From positions 1 through 33,560 of the forward strand of contig CALGGR010000265.1 of NCBI GenBank assembly GCA_937915755.1: a stretch of DNA of 33,560 nucleotides. Reading direction: 5' to 3'. The notes beneath the pieces are model-generated. The model saw only the letters and a program-made list of their open reading frames with translations, did no database searches and had not been told where the DNA came from. The stretch comes from an uncultured Fretibacterium sp. (lineage in GTDB: Bacteria; Synergistota; Synergistia; Synergistales; Aminobacteriaceae). Below, piece after piece: positions 18,474 through 27,105 of the stretch (positions are counted from its first letter, which is position 1; each line of letters begins with the position of its first letter). Both the position numbers and the translations under genes were made by a program.

Positions 18474-19511
18474 ATGTCTTCCATAACTCTGAATAATATT
18501 ACGAAGAACTACGGCAATGTACAGATTATCCAGAATTTCAGCGACAAATTCAATGACCGTGAATTTATCACATTGCTCGGGCCTTCGGGCTGCGGAAAAA
18601 CTACGATGTTACGAATGATAGCGGGCTTTGAGAAACCTACAACGGGAGAGATTAAAATTGATGATGTCGTAGTGAGCAGCGCAGACAAATTTGTTCCTCC
18701 AAATCTCAGAAATATAGGAATGGTATTTCAGTCATATGCTGTGTGGCCTCACATGAATGTTTTTGACAACGTTGCGTATCCTCTGAAGATTAAGCGAGTT
18801 CCACGTTCCGAAATAACTGAAAGGGTCATGAATATTCTTGAAGCTGTCCATTTATCGCAATACGTTAAACGAATGCCAAGCGAATTATCAGGAGGTCAGC
18901 AGCAACGCATAGCACTTGGACGGGCTTTAGTGTCAAATCCGCAGGTTTTGTTGCTTGATGAACCGCTCAGTAATCTTGATGCTAAATTGAGAGAATCAAT
19001 GCGCTTCGAGATTAAAGAGGTTCAGAAACGCTTCGGAATAACCGTCGTGTATGTAACGCACGATCAGACGGAAGCAATGGCAATGAGCGACAGAGTTATC
19101 GTCTTTGATCACGGCGTGGTTCAGCAGACAGACACACCGATGAACATTTACCGCAATCCCGCAAATCAGTTTGTAGCTGATTTTGTCGGCAAAATAAATT
19201 TCATAGAGGGTACTGCCACAGAGGGACAAATAGAATTTTCGGGAGGACAGCGCATGAGTTATTCGGGGGACAAACGAGGCGGTGTAGTAGTTGCTGTTCG
19301 CCCTGAGAATATGATTATGCGTATGGACAAAGGAATTTTGCGCGGAAAGATGATGCACGAATACTATTTAGGAGACGTGAACGACTGCCGTGTTGATGTT
19401 GACGGTACAACACTGAGAGTTATATCGTCAGGCAACACATACGGGAAGTTTGACATCGGCAAAGAGCTTTGGCTTGACTTCAATGAGTATTTAGTCTTTG
19501 ACGAAGCATAA
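18474..19511 (+). CDS. ABC importer ATPase, FbpC/PotA-like
   Basis: 345 aa. Walker A GPSGCGKT (36-43), Q-loop VFQSYAVWPHM, signature LSGGQQQR (about 138-145), Walker B VLLLDEP and H-loop VYVTHDQTEAM are all intact. The C-terminal third (from about 235) is a TOBE-type regulatory domain (VVAVRPENMIM). It powers the permease encoded 17 bases upstream. AGGAG lies before the ATG. Nothing seems missing. Confidence 0.9.
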   Translation: MSSITLNNITKNYGNVQIIQNFSDKFNDREFITLLGPSGCGKTTMLRMIAGFEKPTTGEIKIDDVVVSSADKFVPPNLRNIGMVFQSYAVWPHMNVFDNVAYPLKIKRVPRSEITERVMNILEAVHLSQYVKRMPSELSGGQQQRIALGRALVSNPQVLLLDEPLSNLDAKLRESMRFEIKEVQKRFGITVVYVTHDQTEAMAMSDRVIVFDHGVVQQTDTPMNIYRNPANQFVADFVGKINFIEGTATEGQIEFSGGQRMSYSGDKRGGVVVAVRPENMIMRMDKGILRGKMMHEYYLGDVNDCRVDVDGTTLRVISSGNTYGKFDIGKELWLDFNEYLVFDEA

Positions 19512-19523
19512 TGTTCAATATGA

Positions 19524-19705
19524 GCAAATATGCATTTGAACCCATCGCAGCAATCTTCACAGTGTTGCGACGATGTGAATGTTATTATTAACACTCCTGG
19601 CGGTACGTTTGATTTTGGCGTTCCTATCATGAAAGTTAATTCCTACTCTCTGGCTCAAATTTTTGAGAAGGACTTATGCTTCCTCTTGCCTTTCTATGAC
19701 TACCA
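19524..19705 (+). pseudogene. Fragment of an Rpn/PD-(D/E)XK-family protein
   Basis: The open frame reads NVIINTPGGTFDFGVPIMKVNSYSLAQIFEKDLCFLLPFYDYHS, closely patterned on the mid-region of Rpn/YhgA-like putative transposase-nucleases (PGG..FDY.VP..K...Y...EIFEK.L..LLPFY). The N-terminal nuclease core and the C-terminus are missing. From about 19705 the DNA becomes the opposite-strand recD2 remnant, so a recombination junction lies there. Confidence 0.55.
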
Positions 19706-20589
19706 TAGCGACCCCGACTTCGGAGTAATAATACATGGGAAGATTTCTCGTATCAGGTCTTTGTTCTCTGTCATTGTGTTAATGGCGTCAGTGATAAGCG
19801 TCTCCTGAACTTCCAGAAGCTCAACGGCAACCTTCACTAGCTTCGTAATGACAGCATAGCAATGCCCCGCTTCGGAGAACTTGTTCATGGAGTATAGAAT
19901 GCCGCTTCTGAGTCTTTCATATCTCTCATGCTCAAAGCCTAATTTAGAAGCAATATCGTCAGCGGTTTTGAAGCCCACACCGTAGAGCTCATCAGCAAGC
20001 CTATAAGGATTCTCTGTTACGGTCTGGATAGACTGAGAGCCATATTGCTTGAAAATCTTTGTGGCCAAGGTGGTAGAGACATTGTAAGACTTAAGGAAGA
20101 GCATAATGTTCCTGATTTCTTTTTGCTCAGCCAGCACTTTTTTATCTTCTCTAACTTCCTGGGACCGATCACCCGAATCTCTGACAGCCTGTCAGGCTCG
20201 TTGTCAAGAATATCAAGAGTGGCTTCACCGAAACGGTCGACGATCTTTTCAGCGTAAGAAAGTCCGATGCCCTTAATGAGTGCGCTTGCCAGGTAGTTCT
20301 TTATACCTTCAATAGTGGCAGGGAGGGTCTCTTCACAATCTTGGAAGGCGAACTCGTAGCCGAAGCGTTGATGAACCTTCCAAGAGCCATACAGGTTAAA
20401 GACACTGCCGACACGAACAGCCGGCATGACTCCCACAGCAATGAAAGAGTCGTCGCTGGAGCTGACCCTGACAACTGTGTAACCATTCTTCTCGTCGCGG
20501 AAGGTGATACTATCGATAACACATTGAATTTTTCCATAGTGCGCATTTTCCTTAGCTTTTATGCTTTCACGTTTACTCCACTGCTTCAT
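19700..20589 (-). pseudogene. recD2: recD2-like helicase, frameshifted and lacking its helicase domain
   Basis: The start at 20589 opens an N-terminal RecD2/TraA-like region: IQCVIDSITFRDEKNGYTVVRV, an OB-like segment, then helix-hairpin-helix parts (LIKGIGLSYAEKIVDRFGE, LSEIRVIGPRKLEKIKKCW). At about 20121-20137 the match moves to another frame (AEQKEIRNIMLFLKSYNVSTTLATKIFKQYG), which needs one extra base after the Trp codon to rejoin. The second frame continues through ELYGVGFKTADDIASKLGF and stops at 19700. Intact RecD2 has over 700 residues with Walker motifs; here about 295 remain, with no ATPase core, so the gene is dead as a helicase. Its start overlaps the upstream repeat-domain gene by ATGA. 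Confidence 0.8.
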
Positions 20590-20969
20590 TCCACATACTC
20601 AAAGACAGCCCGGAAGTCAGCATTCTCCTTGATAGTATAATGGAGCAAACTCTCACTAGAGAAGTCTTCTCCGTTCAATGTCCATTTTACGAATCGCCAA
20701 CCGTCAGCAGCTTTTGCACCTATGATGAGTTTTGTCCCGTTGGCTAGATGATCGACCGAAGATTGAGCTGGATATTCGTCGTTAAACTTGAAAGTTCTGC
20801 CTTCTTCAGCTCTTGCTATTTGTCCTAAGCCATCCGTGTTTATAAGAACCAAAAAGCCGTTCATGTCGATGCTTTTATCGGAGATGGGGAAGTCATTCTC
20901 ATTGCACAAGGCACTGCTGAAACATAAAACCATGTCTGAACATAGAAGCAAACCCTGCTCCGTCCCCAC
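20586..20969 (-). CDS. InlB-like repeat domain protein or fragment
   Basis: 127 aa from a GTG with no clear ribosome site. Only the last 90 or so residues look like a domain: GFLVLINTDGLGQIARAEEGRTF, then GTKLIIGAKAADGWRFVKWTLNGEDF and ENADFRAVFEYVE. This is the pattern of divergent InlB B-repeats/bacterial repeat modules (GT.v.l.A.p..Gw.F.gW...F.A.F). The N-terminal 35 residues look arbitrary and no signal peptide is convincing. The stop codon overlaps the recD2 start (ATGA). It is more likely a surface-protein fragment than a whole gene. Confidence 0.45.
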   Translation of the reverse strand: MGTEQGLLLCSDMVLCFSSALCNENDFPISDKSIDMNGFLVLINTDGLGQIARAEEGRTFKFNDEYPAQSSVDHLANGTKLIIGAKAADGWRFVKWTLNGEDFSSESLLHYTIKENADFRAVFEYVE

Positions 20970-21001
20970 GCAGAAACATATCTACTACTAATAAAATAAC
21001 A

Positions 21002-21039
21002 AACGATACCTTATCCTTACCAGGAGTCTAGTATCGCTT
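21002..21039 (-). terminator. Possible terminator of the second ABC operon
   Basis: On the minus strand AGCGATAC and GTATCGTT (arms at 21031-21039 and 21002-21009) can pair around a long loop, followed by a T-rich stretch. The loop is long (about 21 bases), so termination is uncertain. Confidence 0.35.
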
Positions 21040-21114
21040 GATGATCATAGCTTCTTTTGACGCAGAGAATCCTTCTCTCTGTTCGGTCTCAATTTCACTG
21101 TTGCCAGTAGGTCA

Positions 21115-22449
21115 TCAACCTTGCCCAATCCTGCCGCAACCGACGAAGCGGCCATTCACCCTTGAGAAAAGAGTAGCCCCGTCTCCCGTGAAAGCCAATC
21201 TTATCTTTTGCCCGATCTTATACAGGACACCGCCGAAGACCACGCCCGTAAGAAGGTAATTCGCCACTCTGATTCTCACGGTTGTTTCCATGCCGGTGGG
21301 CATCGCAGAGAAGATTTCGCCCTCGATTGGCCCATCTTCACAAATCCTAATGAACTCTGGACGGACACCAATCACCCAATCATCATGATCCAGTTCACGC
21401 TGCTCTTTTTCCGTCTCTGAAACCACAGCAACAGGATAGTTGAAAGGAAGGTCCTTATTTGTCTTCTCCGCCGGACGTTCCTTTGCGTTAAAAGCAGCAA
21501 TTTCCTTTTCCGCTGAAGAATACCACTCGGTAACATTGATTTTCTCCGTAGGAATAAAGTCCGCCTCATAATTATCCAAGAACTTCAAGTGAAAACTCCC
21601 GTCATTCTTCTGACTTCCGCGCGCGTTAATGAAATTGATGGCTGGATTTCCCACGAAATCTGCGATGAAAGTATTGTTCGGGCGATTATATACCGTCAGC
21701 GGCTCGTCATATTGCTGCAATACCCCGTTGTTGATCAGGCAGATCCTTGTCGCAAGCGTCATGGCCTCCATCTGGTCGTGTGTTACATACACGAAGGTGC
21801 TTCCTGTTGAAAGATGAAGCCTCTGCAACTCTGAACGCATTTCCAAGCGAAGTTTAGCGTCAAGGTTGGACAATGGTTCATCCATGAAAAGCACTCTCGG
21901 CCCCGGAGCAAGAGTCCTCGCTATTGCAACACGCTGCTGCTGTCCGCCGGAAAGTTCGCCGGGATAACGCTCCATGAAAGGCTGAATCTTCACGATTGCG
22001 CTGACACGTGCAATGATCTTGTCAATCTCTTCCCTTGTCAGTTTGCGTTCAACTCCGCCTTCTGATGGATTACGAATGAGCTCACCGTTTTCGTTCACGG
22101 ATAAGCCTGCTTCTTTGATGTTGCTGAGGCCGAATGCGATGTTCTGGTACACGGTCATGTTAGGCCACAGAGCATAGTTCTGGAACAGGAAACCGACTCT
22201 CCTCTTGTTGGGAGGAATGTTGATTCCTGCGTCACTGTCAAATACGGTTACATCGTCGATGACAATCTTCCCTGAAGTTGGTGTCTCAAGGCCGGCGATC
22301 ATTCGGAGTGTTGTTGTCTTTCCGCACCCTGAAGGCCCAAGAAGCGTCACGAAATCGTTGTCATCTATCAGCATACTCAGATCATCTACTGCGTAAAAGC
22401 CGCCCCACCTTTTTGTAACGTGAGTTAATTCAATTCTTGCCACTTTCAT
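21115..22449 (-). CDS. ABC importer ATPase, spermidine/iron type, long form
   Basis: 444 aa from the ATG at 22449, preferred over an in-frame TTG one codon earlier because AAAGG lies just upstream. Walker A GPSGCGKT, Q-loop LFQNYALWPNM, LSGGQQQR, LFMDEPLSNLDA and the H-loop YVTHDQMEAM are complete. Two features make it longer than usual: an insertion in the helical domain (about 110-140, SNIKEAGLSVNENGELIRNPSEGG) and an extended TOBE region (about 255-440) with VIGVRPEFIRI. It follows the permease gene by 11 bases. Confidence 0.9.
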   Translation of the reverse strand: MKVARIELTHVTKRWGGFYAVDDLSMLIDDNDFVTLLGPSGCGKTTTLRMIAGLETPTSGKIVIDDVTVFDSDAGINIPPNKRRVGFLFQNYALWPNMTVYQNIAFGLSNIKEAGLSVNENGELIRNPSEGGVERKLTREEIDKIIARVSAIVKIQPFMERYPGELSGGQQQRVAIARTLAPGPRVLFMDEPLSNLDAKLRLEMRSELQRLHLSTGSTFVYVTHDQMEAMTLATRICLINNGVLQQYDEPLTVYNRPNNTFIADFVGNPAINFINARGSQKNDGSFHLKFLDNYEADFIPTEKINVTEWYSSAEKEIAAFNAKERPAEKTNKDLPFNYPVAVVSETEKEQRELDHDDWVIGVRPEFIRICEDGPIEGEIFSAMPTGMETTVRIRVANYLLTGVVFGGVLYKIGQKIRLAFTGDGATLFSRVNGRFVGCGRIGQG

Positions 22450-22460
22450 CAATCCTTTCT

Positions 22461-24347
22461 TTAAGAGCGTCCGCCAATCCCAGAGTCAATACTTGCTCCC
22501 GTTAGCTTGTTCACAATGGTATTGAAAATGAGAATCAGGATAATCAGAATCAGGTTAATGCCGCTTGAGAACGCATAAAGTCCCATTTCGTCAAAATAAC
22601 CGAGCATCGTAGTGATAATTTTTCCCTGTCCGCACAGAAGCATGAACAGCGTCAGTTCGCGCAAGCATGTCATAAAGGGAAGTAGGAACCCGCTTATGAT
22701 TGACGTTTTTTGAATCGGAATGATGATCTGTGTCATTCGTTTCCACCAAGGAATGTCCTGAATGATGGCCGCTTCCTCAATTTCTCCCGAGATCTGCATC
22801 ATGGAATTGAGTGCGCTTCGGCTTGCAAACGGAATGTACTTCACTGTTCCGGCCAAAATCAAGAGAAGGAATGTATTGTAAATTCCTACGCCCGAACCGA
22901 AGATGAAGAATGCAACGCCCACTGCCAAAGACGGCATCAAGTAAGGCAAGAATGCCATGTTGTTGACATAAGCTGCCCACTTACTGCGGCGGTTTTTGCT
23001 GACACAGTAGCCGATTAACGTGCCTATCGTTCCCGCCAGCAACGCACAGCATATAGCGATGAAGAATGTACCGCCGAATGCGCGCCATATGTCGCTGTTG
23101 TAGAGAATGCCTTTCTGGCCATACATACCGTTTTCTGTCAGGTTTTCTGACGTGAGCCACCATTTTGTTGTGACATGCCCGGCGATTCCATGAGTGATGA
23201 ATGAATAATCTCCTGGATTCGGCAGGAATGTCTCAATCGCAAACAGAATAATCGGCATGATACCTGTGAAGAGCGTCAAAAAGACAAATAGGATGGAAAG
23301 AACGTATTTTGCGGCACCCAGATTCATAACGCTGCTTTGACCGGACTTTCCAGTAACAGTCGTGAAGTTTTTACGGCCTGAAGTTATACGCTGATTTACG
23401 ATAAGAATCAGGAAGCCGAACAGCATCATGATGACCGCAAGAATACTCGCCTGCCCCGCGCGGTTTGAACTCATTCCGACGTATTGCGTGGACAATGTAC
23501 TCAGTTTCAAGTAGTGCGGAATCGGATAAGACCCCATAGCACTTGAGAAAACCAGAAGAATAGTGCTAAGTATTGCGGGCTTTACTAACGGCAGCGTTAT
23601 CCTGAAAAAAGTTTTCCAACGAGGTGTATTTAGGATGATTGCTGCTTCTTCAAGATTAGCGTCCATGTTCCGGAAGATACCGCCGATCAGAATGTATGCG
23701 AAAGGCGCATAGTGAATGGCGAGTACGACTGAGACGGGGAATATTCCTTCACACCACCATTTAGGCATGAAAACGTTGAAGAGCGCAACGAAGAGACCGT
23801 CATTTCCGCCTGTAACTGCATTTGAGTTGAAGAGATTCTGCCACATAACCGCCAGAGTCCATTGCGGCATGATATACGGGAAAATGAAGATTGCGCTCAA
23901 GTACTTCTTGAACTTCAGATTTGTCCGTGTTACCAAATAGGCAAAAACACCGCCGTACAAGATTGCACCAAAGCAGGCAAAAATGCTGATCAACACCGAA
24001 TTTAGCAGAGGCGTCCAAAGGTAAATAGATGCAACGCTTCTCGTAACGCGCTCTCGTCCGACACGTGTAGTAATGTTGGCCGTAAAGAGATTTTTCCAGT
24101 TGTAGCCCGTTAAAGTTGTACCGAGCACTTCAGTCTGGGAATCCAGAGCGTTTGCCTGCGAATCAATGCTTCCAGGATGAAGCCTTACCGTATCCCTCAC
24201 GATTGTATACATGGGGAATACTGTCGTAATTGTCAGAATAATACCGAGAGCCAGCAAAATTGCGTTTTGAGGCTTAGTGATATAAGTATGAAACTTGTTC
24301 CACGCCCGTCGAAATCCGCCAGCTCGATTATATGTTGCAGTGGTCAT
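22461..24347 (-). CDS. Fused ABC permease of the second importer
   Basis: 628 aa from the ATG at 24347. GGGGGAT lies 4 bases before it, and a longer frame to 24389 would start inside a terminator stem. There are two membrane domains: the first has EEAAIILNTPRWKTFFRITLPLVKP, the second EEAAIIQDIPWWKRMTQIIIPIQK, both EAA docking loops. A long periplasmic loop lies between the halves (about 385-440: LPNPGDYSFITHG...GMYGQKGILYNSD). It forms the channel with the ATPase encoded next and the binding protein encoded upstream. Confidence 0.87.
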   Translation of the reverse strand: MTTATYNRAGGFRRAWNKFHTYITKPQNAILLALGIILTITTVFPMYTIVRDTVRLHPGSIDSQANALDSQTEVLGTTLTGYNWKNLFTANITTRVGRERVTRSVASIYLWTPLLNSVLISIFACFGAILYGGVFAYLVTRTNLKFKKYLSAIFIFPYIMPQWTLAVMWQNLFNSNAVTGGNDGLFVALFNVFMPKWWCEGIFPVSVVLAIHYAPFAYILIGGIFRNMDANLEEAAIILNTPRWKTFFRITLPLVKPAILSTILLVFSSAMGSYPIPHYLKLSTLSTQYVGMSSNRAGQASILAVIMMLFGFLILIVNQRITSGRKNFTTVTGKSGQSSVMNLGAAKYVLSILFVFLTLFTGIMPIILFAIETFLPNPGDYSFITHGIAGHVTTKWWLTSENLTENGMYGQKGILYNSDIWRAFGGTFFIAICCALLAGTIGTLIGYCVSKNRRSKWAAYVNNMAFLPYLMPSLAVGVAFFIFGSGVGIYNTFLLLILAGTVKYIPFASRSALNSMMQISGEIEEAAIIQDIPWWKRMTQIIIPIQKTSIISGFLLPFMTCLRELTLFMLLCGQGKIITTMLGYFDEMGLYAFSSGINLILIILILIFNTIVNKLTGASIDSGIGGRS

Positions 24348-24370
24348 AAAATCCCCCCAATCTTCTTGCA

Positions 24371-24401
24371 ATAAAAAGGGCAGCCACAAAATGCGCCGCC
24401 C
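24371..24401 (-). terminator. Intra-operon attenuator between binding protein and permease
   Basis: On the minus strand GGGCGGC (24395-24401) pairs with GCTGCCC (24378-24384) over 7 bp with one G-T pair, and is followed by TTTTTAT (24371-24377). A partial terminator here would keep binding-protein mRNA more abundant than permease and ATPase mRNA, a common design in such operons. Confidence 0.65.
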
Positions 24402-24413
24402 TATACAATCCTG

Positions 24414-25694
24414 CTACTTGCCAGCTACAATGCCGTCAACCCAATCGCTCATTCGTGCAGAAACCGAAGCACAGTAAGCCGGGTCTTCGACGACGAGCTT
24501 GCCCTTATTGATCCACCAGTCATAGCCGCGGTCATTCTTTGCCGGGAACTTGTCGCCGCCGTCATGACTGTGATCCTGCATACACACAGGGTCAGGAGCA
24601 TAGCCTCCCATATCCTTGCCCCATGCCGCAAAACCCTCTTTCGTTGTGGTCATGTAAGCAATCAGCGCGCATGATGTCCAAGGGAGAGGACTGGATTTTG
24701 TCAGCATCAGGTAGTGCTTGTAAGCATATCCGCCGATGCCTACGTAGTCATCTTGATATGCGGCAACAGTGATGTTGTTCACGGAAGACTCAGGAGTTTC
24801 TTCAACGCTGCGCAGCTTGGAGTAAACCAGCAGTCCCGATTGATCGACAGCGGAGTTTGTCACGAGAGTGTTGCAGATTGGGCCGTCATCAGTCTGTGGA
24901 TTGTACTTCTCGCACCAGAGGTAGACCCAAGCCAGACCGTAATGAACGTTCTCGCCGGAAAGACCAAGATCAGCGGCATCCTGCTTCATATCTTCGATCA
25001 GAGCATCATCTTCCGCGTTCTTTCCGTCCCAAGCCTCATACGCTTCCTTTGCAATGGTGGCGTACTTGTCGTTAGTCATCATGTAGAGGAAATTCTTGCC
25101 TACAAGCTCGGAATTGATACCCATGAAAAGCGGGGCTTCCCCTTCCCTGACAAAATCCCACATGTTCTTGAAGGTCTTTTTGCCAAGGTTGTTGAACATG
25201 AAGACTTTGTTCAGCGTCTGGAGAGCCAGAGGATTCTCATTGTTTTCCCTTGCGAGACCCTCAGCCTCAAGCCAGTCCTTCGGCACAAAGTTGAGCAACA
25301 GTCCAGTATTCAGCATCTTGCTCTGAATCTGGTTGCCGTCCTGAATCAGCGTCATTGACATCACGTGATTTGTCCCGGTGATGTCTTCGGTTAGCTGATC
25401 GAAGATTTTGTTTTCCTTCGGCTGCTGCCAACCACCCTCGTAGTTCAGGGTGTACTTGGGGTTGATCTTCTGCAGAGCTTCGACGAACAGCGGAAGAACG
25501 CTTTTGCCGCGGCTGGAGTTGCCGACAGCGTCAAATCGTTTGCCATTGCTCTCTTCTATAGCTTTCTGGAAAAGCTCCGACAATGTCAGCTTCTGAGCTT
25601 CCTTGATGACTTCCTCAACTGTCTCTGCGGAAGCAAAGGAAAAAGCTGAAAGGCACAATAACAACACAAGTAAGAACGATACAATCTTCTTCAC
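24414..25694 (-). CDS. ABC importer extracellular binding protein of the second system
   Basis: 426 aa from a GTG start, with AAAGGA 11 bases upstream. The signal peptide is MKKIVSFLLVLLLCLSAFSFASA. The mature protein resembles family-1 binding proteins linked to iron/spermidine-type importers (SVLPLFVEALQKINPKYTLNYEGGWQQP, MTLIQDGNQIQSKMLNTGLLLNFVPKDW, GLLVYSKLRSVEETPESSVNNITVAAYQ). It is about 90 residues longer than the binding protein of the first operon and shows little obvious identity with it, so the two importers probably have different ligands. The ligand is unknown. It heads the operon 24414-21115. Confidence 0.8.
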   Translation of the reverse strand: MKKIVSFLLVLLLCLSAFSFASAETVEEVIKEAQKLTLSELFQKAIEESNGKRFDAVGNSSRGKSVLPLFVEALQKINPKYTLNYEGGWQQPKENKIFDQLTEDITGTNHVMSMTLIQDGNQIQSKMLNTGLLLNFVPKDWLEAEGLARENNENPLALQTLNKVFMFNNLGKKTFKNMWDFVREGEAPLFMGINSELVGKNFLYMMTNDKYATIAKEAYEAWDGKNAEDDALIEDMKQDAADLGLSGENVHYGLAWVYLWCEKYNPQTDDGPICNTLVTNSAVDQSGLLVYSKLRSVEETPESSVNNITVAAYQDDYVGIGGYAYKHYLMLTKSSPLPWTSCALIAYMTTTKEGFAAWGKDMGGYAPDPVCMQDHSHDGGDKFPAKNDRGYDWWINKGKLVVEDPAYCASVSARMSDWVDGIVAGK

Positions 25695-25751
25695 TTCGTA
25701 CTACATCCTTTCATTGTTAAATTTTGATTTTGTTGAAATTGAATTTTGTAA

Positions 25752-25757
25752 ATTATA
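25752..25757 (-). promoter_or_regulatory. -10 box for the second ABC operon
   Basis: A perfect TATAAT on the minus strand about 58 bases before the GTG start, in very AT-rich DNA; no good -35 box is seen. The region 25695-25814 otherwise holds nothing recognisable. Confidence 0.4.
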
Positions 25758-25814
25758 CTATAAATAAATAGAAAATGGTAGCTTCCTTAATAATCTTTTA
25801 AGCACTGAAAAAAA

Positions 25815-26279
25815 ATACGCTTCATAACACATCGTATTCTATTTGTATGCCACGAAAATATTTGCCGCTCGCTAATGGCAGAGTTCATAATGAAGCACTC
25901 GGTCATCGAAGAATGCTTCACCATTTCTTCAGCTGCAACAATGACGGAAGAGCTTGGGAATGACATTTATCCGAACGCTCAGGCTGAGCTGAAGCGGCGC
26001 GGTATTCCATTTGAGAAACGGCGAGCGCGTCAAATCCGGAGCGATGAGTATGATAATTGGGACTTGATAATTGCAATGGATCGGTAGAATCTGGCGGGTA
26101 TTGAATGTCTCTTTGGGGCTGATCCAGAGCATAAAGTGCGGCTCCTGATGTCATTCGACGGAGAAGAGAGGTAAGTATCGGACCCATGGTACACAAGAAA
26201 CTTTGCCAGAGCATATGATAATATTTTCCGCGGGTGTGAAGGACTGCTTGAGAGTCTACTTGAGAAATCTGCTGTGTGA
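25815..26279 (+). pseudogene. Low-molecular-weight protein tyrosine phosphatase, inactivated
   Basis: The frame reads through a whole LMW-PTP with point lesions. RILFVCHENICRSLMAEFIMK is the P-loop region (canonical C-x-G-N-x-C-R-S-P), here with Glu for Gly and Leu for Pro. AATMTEELGNDIYPNAQAELKRRGIPF and LIIAMDR follow, then TAG (26085) where Trp is normal, then NLAGIECLFGADPEHKVRLLMSF, TAA (26172), then DPWYTRNFARAYDNIF, with the conserved Asp-Pro general-acid loop, and a natural stop at 26277. Where family conservation predicts a start, codon ATA (25824) is found. Most lesions are G:C to A:T changes, so decay seems recent. The intact enzyme would dephosphorylate protein tyrosines. Confidence 0.85.
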
Positions 26280-26293
26280 AAGGAAGTAAGTAT

Positions 26294-26578
26294 ATGGTAA
26301 AAATCCTTGAAACGATAATGCTGATATGTTTCGGAGCGGCGTGGCCATTTTCGATAGTGAAGTCATGGAAGGCAAGAACAGCGCAGGGTAAGAGCATCGG
26401 CTTCCTGCTTGTGATCTTGGCAGGTTATATAGCCGGAATAGCGAAAGTAATTCTCAGTGATGGGCTGGGAGGCTTTCTCTTGATTCCATACGCAATCAAT
26501 TTCGCTATGGTTGCTTTCGATGTCTGTCTATATTTCCGAAATTTAAGATATGATAATTCAAAGTACAAAGTACGGTGA
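26294..26578 (+). CDS. Small PQ-loop/SemiSWEET-like membrane protein
   Basis: 94 aa from the ATG at 26294 (GGAAGT upstream). There are three hydrophobic helices: ILETIMLICFGAAWPFSIVKS, IGFLLVILAGYIAGIAKVIL and LIPYAINFAMVAFDVCLYF. The pattern AAWPFSIVKSWKARTAQGKSIGF resembles the PQ-loop triple-helix bundle of SemiSWEET-type small transporters, with Phe in place of the Gln. Such bundles act as dimers and move small solutes; the substrate is unknown. It lies between the dead phosphatase gene and the EamA-like gene, probably in one transcript with the latter (9-base gap). Confidence 0.6.
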   Translation: MVKILETIMLICFGAAWPFSIVKSWKARTAQGKSIGFLLVILAGYIAGIAKVILSDGLGGFLLIPYAINFAMVAFDVCLYFRNLRYDNSKYKVR

Positions 26579-26587
26579 AGAGAGAAG

Positions 26588-26989
26588 ATGTGGCTATATT
26601 TCGCATTAGGTTCAGCATTCTTTGCAGCTCTGACTTCAATTCTCGCCAAGATAGGCATTGAAGGAGTGAACTCTAACCTTGCGACGGCGATACGCACAAC
26701 GGTTGTCCTGCTCATGGCGTGGGGAATTGTATTTCTCACACATGAACTTACTTCTGTCAGCGGCAAAAGTTGGTTATTCTTGATTCTCTCCGGTCTAGCG
26801 ACAGGTGCGTCGTGGCTTTGTTATTATCGGGCATTGCAGTTGGGAGCTGCGTCGAAGGTTGTGCCGCTCGACAAACTCTCGGTTGTGATAACGCTGATTC
26901 TAGCTTGGTTATTTCTTCATGAGGAGTTCAGCATCAAGTCGCTGATAGGGTGTGGGCTGATAGTAATCGGTACGCTATTATTGCTCTGA
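26588..26989 (+). CDS. Half-size EamA (drug/metabolite transporter) membrane protein
   Basis: 133 aa with about five helices and one EamA repeat: ALGSAFFAALTSILAKIGIEGVNS, LATAIRTTVVLLMAWGIV, ATGASWLCYYRALQLGAASKVVPLDKLSVVITLILAWLFLHEEF, and GCGLIVIGTLLLL. Usual EamA proteins have two repeats; this single-repeat group works as dimers, by analogy with small multidrug-type transporters. The sequence is complete, with AGAGAAG before the ATG. Substrate unknown. Confidence 0.8.
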   Translation: MWLYFALGSAFFAALTSILAKIGIEGVNSNLATAIRTTVVLLMAWGIVFLTHELTSVSGKSWLFLILSGLATGASWLCYYRALQLGAASKVVPLDKLSVVITLILAWLFLHEEFSIKSLIGCGLIVIGTLLLL

Positions 26990-27032
26990 AAATAGTCCGT
27001 TAGTAGAATTAAAAAAATTTTTAAGGAGGGCG

Positions 27033-27105
27033 ATGAAAGATAAGCTTTTTGTTTGTAGCACTAGGCGGAGCGATAGGGGCAATGGGAAAGGTTCGGTACA
27101 TGTAG
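27033..27105 (+). pseudogene. N-terminal stub of a FluC/CrcB-like fluoride channel gene
   Basis: A perfect AAGGAGG (about 27023-27029) precedes ATG 27033. One base out of frame from it, codons read FLFVALGGAIGAMG, matching the first helix of FluC/CrcB channels, then stop at 27105. The match ends where CRISPR-repeat-like sequence begins (27088). The stub therefore seems frameshifted near its start and cut off by the array end. Only about 14 residues support it. Confidence 0.4.

Noticed and set aside
24714..25358. 214-aa plus-strand frame opposite the second binding protein
   Set aside because: Complementary to a well-supported exported protein gene; no family resemblance.
26085..26174. Stop-codon read-through or recoding in the phosphatase
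   Set aside because: Two different stops (TAG and TAA), a lost start codon and P-loop changes fit decay better than recoding.
25918..26397. 159-aa minus-strand frame opposite the phosphatase pseudogene
   Set aside because: The plus strand carries a near-complete LMW-PTP family pattern; this frame is its shadow.
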